This document shows, one piece after another, positions 42,980-51,218 of a DNA stretch of 64,000 bases. The DNA lies in the NCBI RefSeq assembly GCF_018129685.1, contig NZ_JAFCLG010000004.1:1-64000 (forward strand), read 5' to 3'. Positions within the stretch are counted from its first letter, which is position 1; every line of letters begins with the position of its first letter. This DNA is from Bradyrhizobium manausense (GTDB lineage Bacteria > Pseudomonadota > Alphaproteobacteria > Rhizobiales > Xanthobacteraceae). The translations under genes and the position numbers were made by a program. The notes beneath the pieces are model-generated. The model was not told the origin of the DNA, made no database searches, and saw only the letters and a list, made by a program, of their open reading frames with translations.

Positions 42980-43774
42980 ATGCACCAGTATCAGGACCTG
43001 CTCGAGCGGATTCTTTCAGACGGCGCCGAGAAGACCGACCGGACCGGCACCGGCACCCTGTCGGTGTTCGGCCATCAGATGCGCTTCAACCTGTCCGCCG
43101 GCTTCCCGATGCTGACCACAAAGCGGCTGCCGCTGAAGGCGATCGTGCATGAACTGCTGTGGTTCCTGAAGGGCGACACCAACATCAAATATCTCAGGGA
43201 CAACGGCGTCACGATCTGGGACGAGTGGGCTGATGCCAATGGTGATCTCGGCCCGGTCTACGGGCATCAGTGGCGCTCCTGGCCCGCGCCCGACGGACGC
43301 AGCATCGACCAGATCGCGAACGTCGTCGACATGATCAAACGCAACCCGGACTCACGCCGCCTGATCGTCTCGGCCTGGAATCCCGCCGAAGTCGACAAGA
43401 TGGCGCTGCCGCCCTGTCACTGCCTGTTCCAGTTCTATGTCGCGAATGGAAAATTGTCGTGCCAGCTCTATCAGCGCTCGGCCGACGTCTTCCTCGGCGT
43501 GCCCTTCAACATCGCCTCCTACGCGCTGCTCACCATGATGATGGCGCAGGTCACCGGCCTGAAACCCGGCGACTTCGTGCATTCGTTCGGCGACACGCAT
43601 CTTTATTCCAACCATCTGGAGCAGGCGCGGCTCCAGCTCACGCGCGCACCGCGCGCGCTGCCGGTGATGCGGATCAATCCTGATGTGAAGGACATCTTCT
43701 CGTTCCGCTACGAGGATTTTGAGCTCGTCGGATACGATCCGCACCCGCACATCAAAGCGGAAGTCGCGGTCTAG
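42980..43774 (+). CDS. thyA: thymidylate synthase
   Basis: 264 residues, the exact length of E. coli ThyA. It makes dTMP from dUMP using methylene-tetrahydrofolate. Catalytic Cys146 lies in [11 protein letters not shown], with the Arg-rich phosphate site [12 protein letters not shown] and the folate-binding region [16 protein letters not shown] chose the ATG at 42980 ([11 protein letters not shown]), as the 26 upstream codons lack homology. It begins the thyA-GNAT-folA operon. Confidence 0.97.
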   Translation: MHQYQDLLERILSDGAEKTDRTGTGTLSVFGHQMRFNLSAGFPMLTTKRLPLKAIVHELLWFLKGDTNIKYLRDNGVTIWDEWADANGDLGPVYGHQWRSWPAPDGRSIDQIANVVDMIKRNPDSRRLIVSAWNPAEVDKMALPPCHCLFQFYVANGKLSCQLYQRSADVFLGVPFNIASYALLTMMMAQVTGLKPGDFVHSFGDTHLYSNHLEQARLQLTRAPRALPVMRINPDVKDIFSFRYEDFELVGYDPHPHIKAEVAV

Positions 43775-43779
43775 CGCTG

Positions 43780-44265
43780 ATGGCGTCGAACATCCGCCGT
43801 GCGCGCTCTGACGAAGCCGGGCTTGTCCTCCATTTCGTCCGTGAACTCGCCGAGTACGAGAAGCTCTCGCATGAGGTCGAGGCGACCGAGGCTGACATTG
43901 CGGAAGCCTTGTTCGGCAGCGATCCCAGGCTCTTCTGCGCGATCGCCGAGTGGAATGGCGAGGCGGTCGGCTTCGCGGTCTGGTTCCTGAACTTCTCCAC
44001 CTTCAGCGGTCGCCACGGCATCTATCTCGAAGATTTGTATGTGCGGCCGTCGCATCGCGGCAAGGGTCTCGGCAAGGCGCTGCTGGTCTATCTCGCGAAG
44101 GAATGCGTGGAGAACGGCTGGTCGCGCCTGCAATGGGCCGTGCTCGACTGGAACGCGCCATCGATCACGTTCTACAAGTCGCTCGGCGCCGTAATGCTGG
44201 ACGACTGGACGCTGTGCCGCGTCTCCGGTCCAGCGTTGACGCGACTTGCGGGGAGCGCGCCCTGA
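43780..44265 (+). CDS. GNAT-family N-acetyltransferase between thyA and folA
   Basis: 161 residues. Motif A is DLYVRPSHRGKGLGKALLVYLAKEC; the start IRRARSDEAGLVLHFVRELAEYEKL resembles diamine/spermidine-type acetyltransferases. The substrate is unknown. It sits 5 nt after thyA, and its stop overlaps the folA start (TGATG), so it is co-translated within the folate block. Confidence 0.9.
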   Translation: MASNIRRARSDEAGLVLHFVRELAEYEKLSHEVEATEADIAEALFGSDPRLFCAIAEWNGEAVGFAVWFLNFSTFSGRHGIYLEDLYVRPSHRGKGLGKALLVYLAKECVENGWSRLQWAVLDWNAPSITFYKSLGAVMLDDWTLCRVSGPALTRLAGSAP

Positions 44266-44780
44266 TGGAGATCGTGTTCGTCGTCGCGATTGCGGAGAAC
44301 GGCGTCATCGGTGCCGGCAATGCGATGCCATGGCGGCTGAAATCCGACCTGGCACGCTTCAAGGCGCTGACCATCGGCAAGCCCGTGATCATGGGCCGCA
44401 AGACCTTTGAATCCTTGCCGGGGCGCCGGCCGCTATCCAACCGCACCAATATCGTCATCACGCGCGACGCGGCCTATCGCGCCGCCGGCGCCGTCGTCGC
44501 GACATCGTCCGCGGATGCGGAGGCGGTCGCGCGCGGCGACGCGCTGCGGCGTTCGGCGGCTGAAATCGCGGTGATCGGCGGCGCCGAAATCTTCCGGCAG
44601 TGGCTAGATCGCGCCGATCGCCTCGAGATCACGGAAGTGCATGCGCGGCCCGACGGCGACACGCATTTCGACATCGACAAGGCGCAATGGGACGAGGTGG
44701 CACGTGTCCGCCATCCGGCCGGACCCGAGGACAGCGCCGGCTTCTCCTATGTGACATATCGTCGGCGGCCGTCCCATTAA
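44265..44780 (+). CDS. folA: dihydrofolate reductase
   Basis: 171 residues. It reduces dihydrofolate, the product of the ThyA reaction, to tetrahydrofolate. Motifs: VVAIAENGVIGAGNAMPWRLKSDL (Asp28 proton donor; Trp23), VIMGRKTFESLPGRRPLSNR (NADPH binding) and VIGGAEIFRQWL. The start overlaps the GNAT stop by one base. The active-site residues of a functional enzyme are present. Confidence 0.96.
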   Translation: MEIVFVVAIAENGVIGAGNAMPWRLKSDLARFKALTIGKPVIMGRKTFESLPGRRPLSNRTNIVITRDAAYRAAGAVVATSSADAEAVARGDALRRSAAEIAVIGGAEIFRQWLDRADRLEITEVHARPDGDTHFDIDKAQWDEVARVRHPAGPEDSAGFSYVTYRRRPSH

Positions 44781-44939
44781 CCGCATTCGCCAATGTTTAC
44801 ATTGACTTTTCCGCCCCCGAGCATAGCTCGTGGGTCGGTCACGCCTGCGTTGTAAGGGTCCTTTCGGTCCCCTATAAAGCCGGACCGGACAATGCGGGCC
44901 GGCTTAGTTCTAGTCCCGGTCTGCCGAGGAGAACGTCGA

Positions 44940-46076
44940 ATGCCGTGGAAGAATCAGGGCGGTGGCCCATGGGGCTCGGGTCCGAAAGGACCATGGGGCA
45001 CAGGCCCGCAACCGGTCGGGCCAAGGCCGCCGGATCTGGAAGACCTTCTCCGGCGTGGCCAGGACCGGCTCCAGCAGATCATGCCGGGCGGCTATTTCTC
45101 CGGCGTCGGCATCACGCTGATCCTGCTCATCATCATTGCGCTCTGGCTGCTGTCGGGCTTTTTCCGTGTGCAGTCCGAAGAGCAGGGCGTCGTGCTGCGC
45201 TTCGGCAAGCACGTTCGCACCGTGGACCCTGGTCTGAACTATCACCTGCCCTATCCGATCGAGACCGTGCTGCTTCCGAAGGCGCTGCGCGTCTCCACCA
45301 TTTCCATCGGCATGACGCTGATCGACGATCCGGCCCGCCGCGGCCGCTCGATCCGTGACGTGCCGGAAGAGAGCCTGATGCTGACCGGCGACGAGAACAT
45401 CGTCGACGTCGACTTTACCGTGCTGTGGCGTATCAAGCCCAACGGCGTCGGCAACTTCCTGTTCAACATCCAGAATCCCGAGGGCACCGTGAAGGCGGTC
45501 GCCGAAAGCGCGATGCGCGAGGTGATCGGCCGGTCCGACATCCAGCCGATCCTGACCGGCGCCCGGACGCAGAACGAAGCCACGGTGCAGGACCTGATGC
45601 AGAAGACGCTCGACAGCTACGGCGCCGGCATCCAGATCACCCAGGTTCAGATGCAGAAGATCGATCCGCCCGCGCAGGTGATCGATGCGTTCCGCGACGT
45701 ACAGGCGGCACGCGCCAATCTCGAGCAGCTGTCGAACGAAGCGCAGACCTATGCCAACAAGGTGGTGCCGGAGGCGCGCGGCAAAGCTGCGCAGATCCTG
45801 CAAGCGGCCGAAGGCTACAAGGAGCAGGCGGTCGCCGAGGCCAAGGGCCAGAGCGCACGTTTCCTCAAAGTGTACGAGGAATACAAGAAGGCGCCCGACG
45901 TGACGCGTGAACGGATCTATCTGGAGACGATGGAGCGCGTGCTTGGCGGCTCGGACAAGCTGATCTACGACGGAGGCTCCTCGGGCCAGGGCATCGTGCC
46001 CTATTTGCCGCTCAACGAATTGTCAGCCAAGAAGCCGACGACGACAGGCCAGCTGCCGAGCGGAGGCACAAGATGA
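44940..46076 (+). CDS. hflK: HflK, membrane protease-modulator subunit
   Basis: 378 residues. A Gly/Pro-rich cytoplasmic start (GGGPWGSGPKGPWGTGP) is followed by one membrane helix (GITLILLIIIALWLLSGFF, about 58-77) and a periplasmic SPFH/band-7 domain (QGVVLRFGKHVRTVDPGLNYHLPYPIE). HflK and HflC form a cage around FtsH and limit its proteolysis. The ATG at 44940 follows GAGGAG. The stop overlaps the hflC start by 4 nt. Confidence 0.95.
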   Translation: MPWKNQGGGPWGSGPKGPWGTGPQPVGPRPPDLEDLLRRGQDRLQQIMPGGYFSGVGITLILLIIIALWLLSGFFRVQSEEQGVVLRFGKHVRTVDPGLNYHLPYPIETVLLPKALRVSTISIGMTLIDDPARRGRSIRDVPEESLMLTGDENIVDVDFTVLWRIKPNGVGNFLFNIQNPEGTVKAVAESAMREVIGRSDIQPILTGARTQNEATVQDLMQKTLDSYGAGIQITQVQMQKIDPPAQVIDAFRDVQAARANLEQLSNEAQTYANKVVPEARGKAAQILQAAEGYKEQAVAEAKGQSARFLKVYEEYKKAPDVTRERIYLETMERVLGGSDKLIYDGGSSGQGIVPYLPLNELSAKKPTTTGQLPSGGTR

Positions 46077-46969
46077 GATCTCCCGTCACAGGTATTGTCG
46101 CGCTTCTTGCGGCGCTTCTGGTCGCGATCGTCGCCTACATGTCGTTGTTCACGGTGCAGCAGACCGAGCAGACCATCGTGCTGCAATTCGGCGCGCCGGT
46201 GGAGGTGGTCACTGATCCCGGGCTTCACTTCAAGGCCCCCTGGAATTCGGTGATCAACATCGACAAGCGGATCCTCGATCTCGAGAACCCCTCGCAGGAG
46301 GTCATTGCCTCCGACCAGAAGCGGCTGGTGGTCGACGCCTTTGCGCGCTATCGCATCAAGGATGCGCTGCGCTTCTATCAGAGCGTCGGCTCGATCCAGG
46401 CGGCCAACCTCCAGCTCACCTCGCTCCTGAACGCGGCGCTGCGCCGCGTGCTCGGCGAAGTCACGTTCATCACCGTGGTGCGTGATGAACGCGAAAAGCT
46501 GATGGGGCGCATCCGCGAGCAGCTCGACCACGAGGCCGGTGGTTACGGCATCGAGGTGGTCGACGTCCGCATTCGCCGCGCCGATCTGCCGGAGCAGAAT
46601 AGCCAGGCGGTCTACGACCGGATGAAGTCCGAACGCCAGCGCGAGGCGGCTGAGTTCCGCGCGCAGGGCGCCCAGAAGGCGCAGGAAATTCGTTCTAAGG
46701 CCGACCGCGATGTGACCGTCATCATTGCCGACGCGAACTCCCAGGCCGAGCAGACGCGCGGCGTCGGTGATGCCGAGCGCAACCGTCTGTTTGCCGAGGC
46801 CTATGGCAAGGATGCTGACTTCTTCGCCTTCTACCGGTCGATGACCGCCTATGAGGCCGGGTTGAAGCCGAATGACACCCGCTTCCTGCTGCGGCCGGAC
46901 TCGGATTTCTTCCGGTATTTTGGTAACCCGTCCGGCAAGATGGCGACAGAGACGCCGGCGAAACCTTAA
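46073..46969 (+). CDS. hflC: HflC, membrane protease-modulator subunit
   Basis: 298 residues. A membrane helix (VTGIVALLAALLVAIVAYMSLF, 5-26) is followed by an SPFH domain (QQTEQTIVLQFGAPVEVVTDPGLHFKAPW) and a long coiled-coil with RADLPEQNSQAVYDRMKSER and ARGVGDAERNRLFAEAYGKD-like segments. It is the partner of HflK in the FtsH complex. A strong hairpin follows directly. Confidence 0.95.
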   Translation: MRSPVTGIVALLAALLVAIVAYMSLFTVQQTEQTIVLQFGAPVEVVTDPGLHFKAPWNSVINIDKRILDLENPSQEVIASDQKRLVVDAFARYRIKDALRFYQSVGSIQAANLQLTSLLNAALRRVLGEVTFITVVRDEREKLMGRIREQLDHEAGGYGIEVVDVRIRRADLPEQNSQAVYDRMKSERQREAAEFRAQGAQKAQEIRSKADRDVTVIIADANSQAEQTRGVGDAERNRLFAEAYGKDADFFAFYRSMTAYEAGLKPNDTRFLLRPDSDFFRYFGNPSGKMATETPAKP

Positions 46970-46976
46970 ATTAGAC

Positions 46977-47001
46977 AAGGGCGGCTGGTTTGGCCGCCCT
47001 T
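46977..47001. terminator. strong hairpin after hflC
   Basis: AAGGGCGGC and GCCGCCCTT form a perfect 9-bp stem around TGGTTTG, 7 nt after the hflC stop. The downstream T-run is missing, so it may be an attenuator, an RNA-stability hairpin or a weak terminator before the DUF2065 gene. Confidence 0.5.
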
Positions 47002-47040
47002 CGTCCAGACAATAACAGCACAACGGGAGGTTCCCATCCG

Positions 47041-47247
47041 ATGAGGTCCATTGCGTTCGCCGACTTCCTCATCGGCTTAGGCATCCTGTTCGTGCTGGAA
47101 GGCTTGATGTTCGCGGCAAGTCCGGCCTGGATGCGCAAGGCCATGAAGAGCGCCATCGCCACGCCGGACAATATCCTGCGGGCGGTCGGGATCGGATCCG
47201 CCGTGGCCGGCCTGATCCTGATCTGGGTCATGCGACGTCCCATCTAG
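47041..47247 (+). CDS. DUF2065 (YjeT-like) small membrane protein
   Basis: 68 residues with two membrane helices (FADFLIGLGILFVLEGLMFAAS and AVGIGSAVAGLILIWVM). It matches the DUF2065/YjeT family that sits next to hflKC in many proteobacteria. Function unknown. The ATG follows GGGAGG. It lies between hflC and degP. Confidence 0.88.
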   Translation: MRSIAFADFLIGLGILFVLEGLMFAASPAWMRKAMKSAIATPDNILRAVGIGSAVAGLILIWVMRRPI

Positions 47248-47390
47248 CCGCCGCACCAACGCCAATGTGAAGGCGGGACGCGGGTTTTCGCCGTATTATC
47301 GCACTCTTGCGGCCCGTTAAGCTCCGCGCTTGCGCCGCGCCCCCGTTCGAGCGCAGTCTTGAGCCCGAATCCTTTTCCCTGGAGACCACA

Positions 47391-48899
47391 ATGACCGCTG
47401 CCACCATCGTCCCGACCCGCTTGCGCCATAGCGCGCGAATTGGGCTGGCCGCGCTTGCGTTCAGTGCTTTCAGCGTGTTCGGCTCCCCGGCGCAGGCGCG
47501 CGGACCGGAGGGCATCGCCGACGTCGCGGAGAAAGTGATCGACGCGGTCGTCAACATCTCGACTTCGCAGACGGTCGAGGCCAAGGGCGGCAGCAACAGC
47601 ATGCCACAACTGCCGCCCGGCTCACCCTTCGAGGAATTCTTCGACGACTTCTTCAAGAACCGCAAAGGTCCCGGTGGCGGCGGCAAGGGCGGTGACAACG
47701 GCGGCGGACCGCCGCGCAAGGCCAACTCGCTCGGATCGGGCTTCATCATCGACACCTCCGGCGTCGTGGTCACCAACAACCACGTCATTGCCGATGCCGA
47801 CGAAATCAACGTCATCCTCAACGACGGCACCAAGATCAGGGCCGAGCTCGTCGGCGTCGACAAGAAGACCGACCTTGCCGTGCTGAAGTTCAAGCCGCCG
47901 AAGCCGCTGGTGTCGGTGAAGTTCGGCGATAGCGACAAGCTGCGCCTTGGCGACTGGGTGGTTGCGATCGGCAACCCGTTCAGCCTCGGCGGCACGGTGA
48001 CGGCGGGTATCGTCTCGGCCAAGAACCGCGACATCTCCTCGGGACCCTATGACAGCTACATCCAGACCGACGCCGCCATCAATCGCGGCAATTCCGGCGG
48101 TCCGCTGTTCAACCTCGAAGGCGACGTCATCGGCGTCAACACGCTGATCATCTCGCCTTCCGGCGGCTCGATCGGCATCGGCTTCGCCGTGCCGTCGAAG
48201 ACCGTCGCGGGCGTGGTCGATCAGCTTCGCCAGTTCGGCGAGTTGCGTCGCGGCTGGCTGGGCGTGCGCATTCAGAGCGTCACCGACGAGATCGCCGAGA
48301 GCCTCAGCATCAAGCCGGCGCGTGGTGCGCTGGTTGCCGGCATCGACGACAAGGGCCCGGCCAAGCCGGCCGGCATCGAGCCAGGCGACGTGGTCGTCAA
48401 GTTCGACGGCAAGGACGTCAAGGACCCGAAGGACCTGTCCCGCATCGTCGCAGACACCGCGGTCGGCAAGGAGGTCGACGTCGTGATCATCCGCAAGGGT
48501 GAGGAGCAGACCAAGAAGGTCACGCTCGGACGCCTGCTGGATCCCGACAAAGTGCAGGCCGCGGTGAAGACCGACGAGCCGCCGCCGGAGAAGCCGGTGA
48601 CGCAGAAGGCGCTTGGTCTGGATCTCGCCGTGCTGAACAAGGATCTGCGCGCGCGCTACAAGATCAAGGACAGCGTCAAGGGTGTGGTCGTCACCAATGT
48701 CGACGCGAATTCGGATGCTGCCGAGAAGCGGCTCTCCGCCGGCGACGTCATCGTCGAAGTCGCGCAGGAAGCGGTATCGAGCGGCGATGAGATCCAGAAG
48801 CGGATCGACCAGCTCAAGAAGGACGGCAAGAAGTCCGTGCTGCTGCTGGTGTCGAATGGCGATGGCGAACTGCGCTTCGTGGCGCTGAGCGTGCAGTAG
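47391..48899 (+). CDS. degP: periplasmic serine protease DegP/HtrA (Do family)
   Basis: 502 residues. A signal peptide (IGLAALAFSAFSVFGSPAQA, about 17-36) is followed by the trypsin-like domain with His131 (VVTNNHVIA), Asp161 (KTDLAVLKF) and Ser235 (NRGNSGGPLF). Two PDZ domains follow (about 270-365 and 400-500). It degrades or refolds damaged envelope proteins. The Gly-rich loop near 92-106 (RKGPGGGGKGGDNGG) is typical of alphaproteobacterial members. Start at the ATG after CTGGAG. It is downstream of hflKC, consistent with an envelope-quality-control cluster. Confidence 0.95.
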   Translation: MTAATIVPTRLRHSARIGLAALAFSAFSVFGSPAQARGPEGIADVAEKVIDAVVNISTSQTVEAKGGSNSMPQLPPGSPFEEFFDDFFKNRKGPGGGGKGGDNGGGPPRKANSLGSGFIIDTSGVVVTNNHVIADADEINVILNDGTKIRAELVGVDKKTDLAVLKFKPPKPLVSVKFGDSDKLRLGDWVVAIGNPFSLGGTVTAGIVSAKNRDISSGPYDSYIQTDAAINRGNSGGPLFNLEGDVIGVNTLIISPSGGSIGIGFAVPSKTVAGVVDQLRQFGELRRGWLGVRIQSVTDEIAESLSIKPARGALVAGIDDKGPAKPAGIEPGDVVVKFDGKDVKDPKDLSRIVADTAVGKEVDVVIIRKGEEQTKKVTLGRLLDPDKVQAAVKTDEPPPEKPVTQKALGLDLAVLNKDLRARYKIKDSVKGVVVTNVDANSDAAEKRLSAGDVIVEVAQEAVSSGDEIQKRIDQLKKDGKKSVLLLVSNGDGELRFVALSVQ

Positions 48900-48914
48900 T
48901 CGAGGCGCAACCTC

Positions 48915-49004
48915 GTAGGGTGGGCAAAGCGAAGCGTGCCCACCATCTCTATCGCAACAGCAAGAGTGGTGGGCACGTCGCAAGCGCGCCTTTGCCCACC
49001 CTAC
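48915..49004. repeat. palindromic intergenic repeat, family 1, copy 2
   Basis: Begins GTAGGGTGGGCAAAGC and ends CTTTGCCCACCCTAC, as in copy 1 at 29713. It fills most of the gap between the convergent degP and serB genes and could serve as a two-way terminator. Confidence 0.8.
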
Positions 49005-49029
49005 GGCTGCGAGCGTGTAGCAAGAGAGG

Positions 49030-49935
49030 CTACCCCTCCACGAATTCGTCCCGCCGATACCCCTGCGCATAGAGCAGCGCGGTGAGATCGCCATGGTCGA
49101 TCCGCGCCGCCGCTGCGGCGGCCACCGCCGGCTTCGCATGATACGCTACGCCCAGACCCGCTGCCTGGATCATCGCGAGATCATTGGCGCCGTCGCCGAC
49201 GACGACAGAGTCGATGTCGTCCAGATCGAACGACTCCATCAGATCCACCAAGGTCGCAAGCTTGGCGGCGCGACCCAAAATCGGCTCCTTCACCTCGCCG
49301 GTGAACTTGCCGTCGCGCACCACGAGCTCGTTGGCGCGATTTTCCTGGAAGCCGATCCTGGCGGCGACCGCGCTCGTGAACAGCGTAAAGCCGCCGGAGA
49401 CGAGGCAGGTATAGGCGCCGTGGGCGCGCATGGTGGCGACCAGCGTGCTGCCGCCCGGGGTCAGCGTGATGCGCTTGGCCAGCACCTCGTCGACGACGTT
49501 GGCGGGAAGATCCTTCAGCAGCGCGACGCGCTCGCGGAGCGCCGGCTCGAACTCGATCTCCCCTCGCATCGCGCGTTCGGTGATCGCGGCCACGTGGGCC
49601 TTCATCCCGACGAGATCAGCGAGTTCGTCGATGCATTCCTGGCCGATCATGGTGGAATCCATGTCGGCGAGAAAAAGCTTCTTGCGCCGGAAGCCAACAG
49701 GCTGCACCACGATATCGATGGGCAGGTCGCCGCGAAGCTCGCGGAGCCGCTGTTCGATGGCGTGACGGTCACCTTCGAGGTTACTGTCGGCGCCGAAGGG
49801 AATGTCGACCGCGACTCCGTCGAACAGCCAGTGCGCGGGCGCCGCGTTGGGCAGCACGGCGCGGGCGCCGTCGACGATGGTCGAGTCGAGGGCGGGATTG
49901 TCAGGGTTGCAGATCAGCGTGGCGACGAGGGACAT
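49030..49935 (-). CDS. serB: phosphoserine phosphatase
   Basis: 301 residues. The HAD fold has [20 protein letters not shown] (DxDST nucleophile), [14 protein letters not shown], and [25 protein letters not shown] (metal-binding GDGANDL). It removes phosphate from phosphoserine in the last step of serine synthesis. The first 80 residues form a regulatory N-terminal region. It is divergent from miaA, with only 11 nt between start codons. Confidence 0.95.
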   Translation of the reverse strand: MSLVATLICNPDNPALDSTIVDGARAVLPNAAPAHWLFDGVAVDIPFGADSNLEGDRHAIEQRLRELRGDLPIDIVVQPVGFRRKKLFLADMDSTMIGQECIDELADLVGMKAHVAAITERAMRGEIEFEPALRERVALLKDLPANVVDEVLAKRITLTPGGSTLVATMRAHGAYTCLVSGGFTLFTSAVAARIGFQENRANELVVRDGKFTGEVKEPILGRAAKLATLVDLMESFDLDDIDSVVVGDGANDLAMIQAAGLGVAYHAKPAVAAAAAARIDHGDLTALLYAQGYRRDEFVEG

Positions 49936-49946
49936 TTGAGGTTTTC

Positions 49947-50888
49947 GTGAACGAGGGGCATCCGATCAAGGCCGTGCTTATCGCAGGCCCGACCGCCAGC
50001 GGCAAGTCGGCGCTGGCACTCGAGCTTGCTCTGAGCGCGCGGGGCGTGGTCATCAACGCCGATTCCATGCAGGTCTATCGCGACCTCCGCATCATCACCG
50101 CGCGTCCCACGCAGGATGAGGAGGCGCGCGTTTCGCATCGGCTCTACGGCCATGTCGATGCGGCCGTGAATTTCTCGGCCGGCGCCTGGGTGACGGATGC
50201 CGCGAAGATTCTGCAAGAAGCAGAGGCCGAGGGCCGTCTGCCCATCTTCATCGGTGGCACCGGGCTCTATTTCAAGGCGCTGACGGCAGGTCTCTCGGTC
50301 GTGCCCCCGATCCCCGCGGAGATACGTGAAGACGTGCGCGCGCGCCTGGAGCGGAACGGCGTCGAGGCACTGCATGCGGAACTCGCGCACCGCGATCCCA
50401 GTTCGGCGGAGCGATTGAACTTGCGTGACCGCACCCGGATTGCGCGCGCACTCGAAGTCGTCGAAGCAACCGGCCGCTCGTTGCTCGACTGGCACCATGA
50501 GGGTCAGCCGCCGCTATTGCCCAAGGACAGTTTTCGCGCGGTATTTCTCGCGCCCGATCGAGAAGAGCTCTATGCGCGCATCGATGCCCGTTTCGACGCC
50601 ATGCTGGGCGCCGGCGCCCTTGATGAGGTCGAGCGGCTTGCCGCCCGCGGCCTCGATCCGCTGCTGCCGGCCATGAAGGCCCACGGTGTGCCGGCCCTGA
50701 TCCGACATCTGCGCGGCGAGCTCAGCCTCGAAGAGGCTGCCAAGATCGGTCGGGCGGACACCCGCCACTACGCCAAGCGCCAGTTCACCTGGTTTAGGCA
50801 CCAACTGCCGGATTTTGTGTGGGTGAGGCCAGAGGAGGCGACGGACTGGCTCGGCGCCGCCGTCAACGCGGCGCGGGAGCCCGGTTGA
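49947..50888 (+). CDS. miaA: tRNA dimethylallyltransferase
   Basis: 313 residues. MiaA adds a dimethylallyl group to A37 of tRNAs that read U-starting codons. Motifs: [18 protein letters not shown] (P-loop), [35 protein letters not shown] and [14 protein letters not shown]. The start shown begins [20 protein letters not shown]. The divergent serB start lies 11 nt away, so their promoters must overlap the other gene's start. Confidence 0.96.
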   Translation: MNEGHPIKAVLIAGPTASGKSALALELALSARGVVINADSMQVYRDLRIITARPTQDEEARVSHRLYGHVDAAVNFSAGAWVTDAAKILQEAEAEGRLPIFIGGTGLYFKALTAGLSVVPPIPAEIREDVRARLERNGVEALHAELAHRDPSSAERLNLRDRTRIARALEVVEATGRSLLDWHHEGQPPLLPKDSFRAVFLAPDREELYARIDARFDAMLGAGALDEVERLAARGLDPLLPAMKAHGVPALIRHLRGELSLEEAAKIGRADTRHYAKRQFTWFRHQLPDFVWVRPEEATDWLGAAVNAAREPG

Positions 50889-50982
50889 CGCGTTTTTGTC
50901 CTCAAGTTCCCGATTTTACCTCTCGCCGGAACCCAGGAACCCCGCTACACTGCCAGAATAGCGCGGAAGTGGCCGCTTTGCC

Positions 50983-51010
50983 TTGACATCGGGGCTTTGG
51001 TCGTTATGTT
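50983..51010 (+). promoter_or_regulatory. promoter of the ilvI leader
   Basis: TTGACA and TATGTT are separated by 16 bases, about 33 nt upstream of the leader-peptide ATG at 51043. This is a near-consensus housekeeping promoter. Confidence 0.6.
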
Positions 51011-51042
51011 TCGCGCAACCTTTGGGAAGCCGAGCGCCAGCA

Positions 51043-51108
51043 ATGCGTAATATTATTACCAAACTCCTTATCGCCGTCGTACCCAGGCACACCGCCGGGG
51101 GTGGCTAG
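51043..51108 (+). CDS. ilv leader peptide (attenuation)
   Basis: A 21-residue frame whose sequence begins MRNIITKLLIAVVP. Three Ile, two Leu and two Val codons lie in the first 13 positions, as expected for a leader that senses charged branched-chain tRNAs. It ends in TAG 28 nt before the attenuator hairpin. Translation speed through it would decide which of the downstream RNA hairpins forms. Confidence 0.8.
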   Translation: MRNIITKLLIAVVPRHTAGGG

Positions 51109-51160
51109 CTGCCATCCACACGACAGGCGGTGTGCAGGGTCCCTCTTCGGGGCCTTTTTT
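51087..51160 (+). promoter_or_regulatory. ilv attenuator (alternative hairpins and terminator)
   Basis: GCACACCGCC at 51087-51096 pairs perfectly with GGCGGTGTGC at 51127-51136. The last base of that helix touches the terminator arm (51136-51160: AGGGTCCC, loop TCTTC, GGGGCCT, then TTTTT). GGGTGGC and GCCATCC between them form a further stem. If the leader peptide stalls, pairing shifts and the terminator is avoided. Confidence 0.7.
51136..51160 (+). terminator. Rho-independent terminator of the ilv attenuator
   Basis: A GC-rich stem with one bulge is followed by six T residues. It lies 59 nt before the ilvI start and must be bypassed for the operon to be expressed. Confidence 0.7.
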
Positions 51161-51218
51161 ATTTCCGAAAACCCGACACGAACGAAGCCGCTGACAACAG
51201 CGCATCCGGAGCAAGCCA

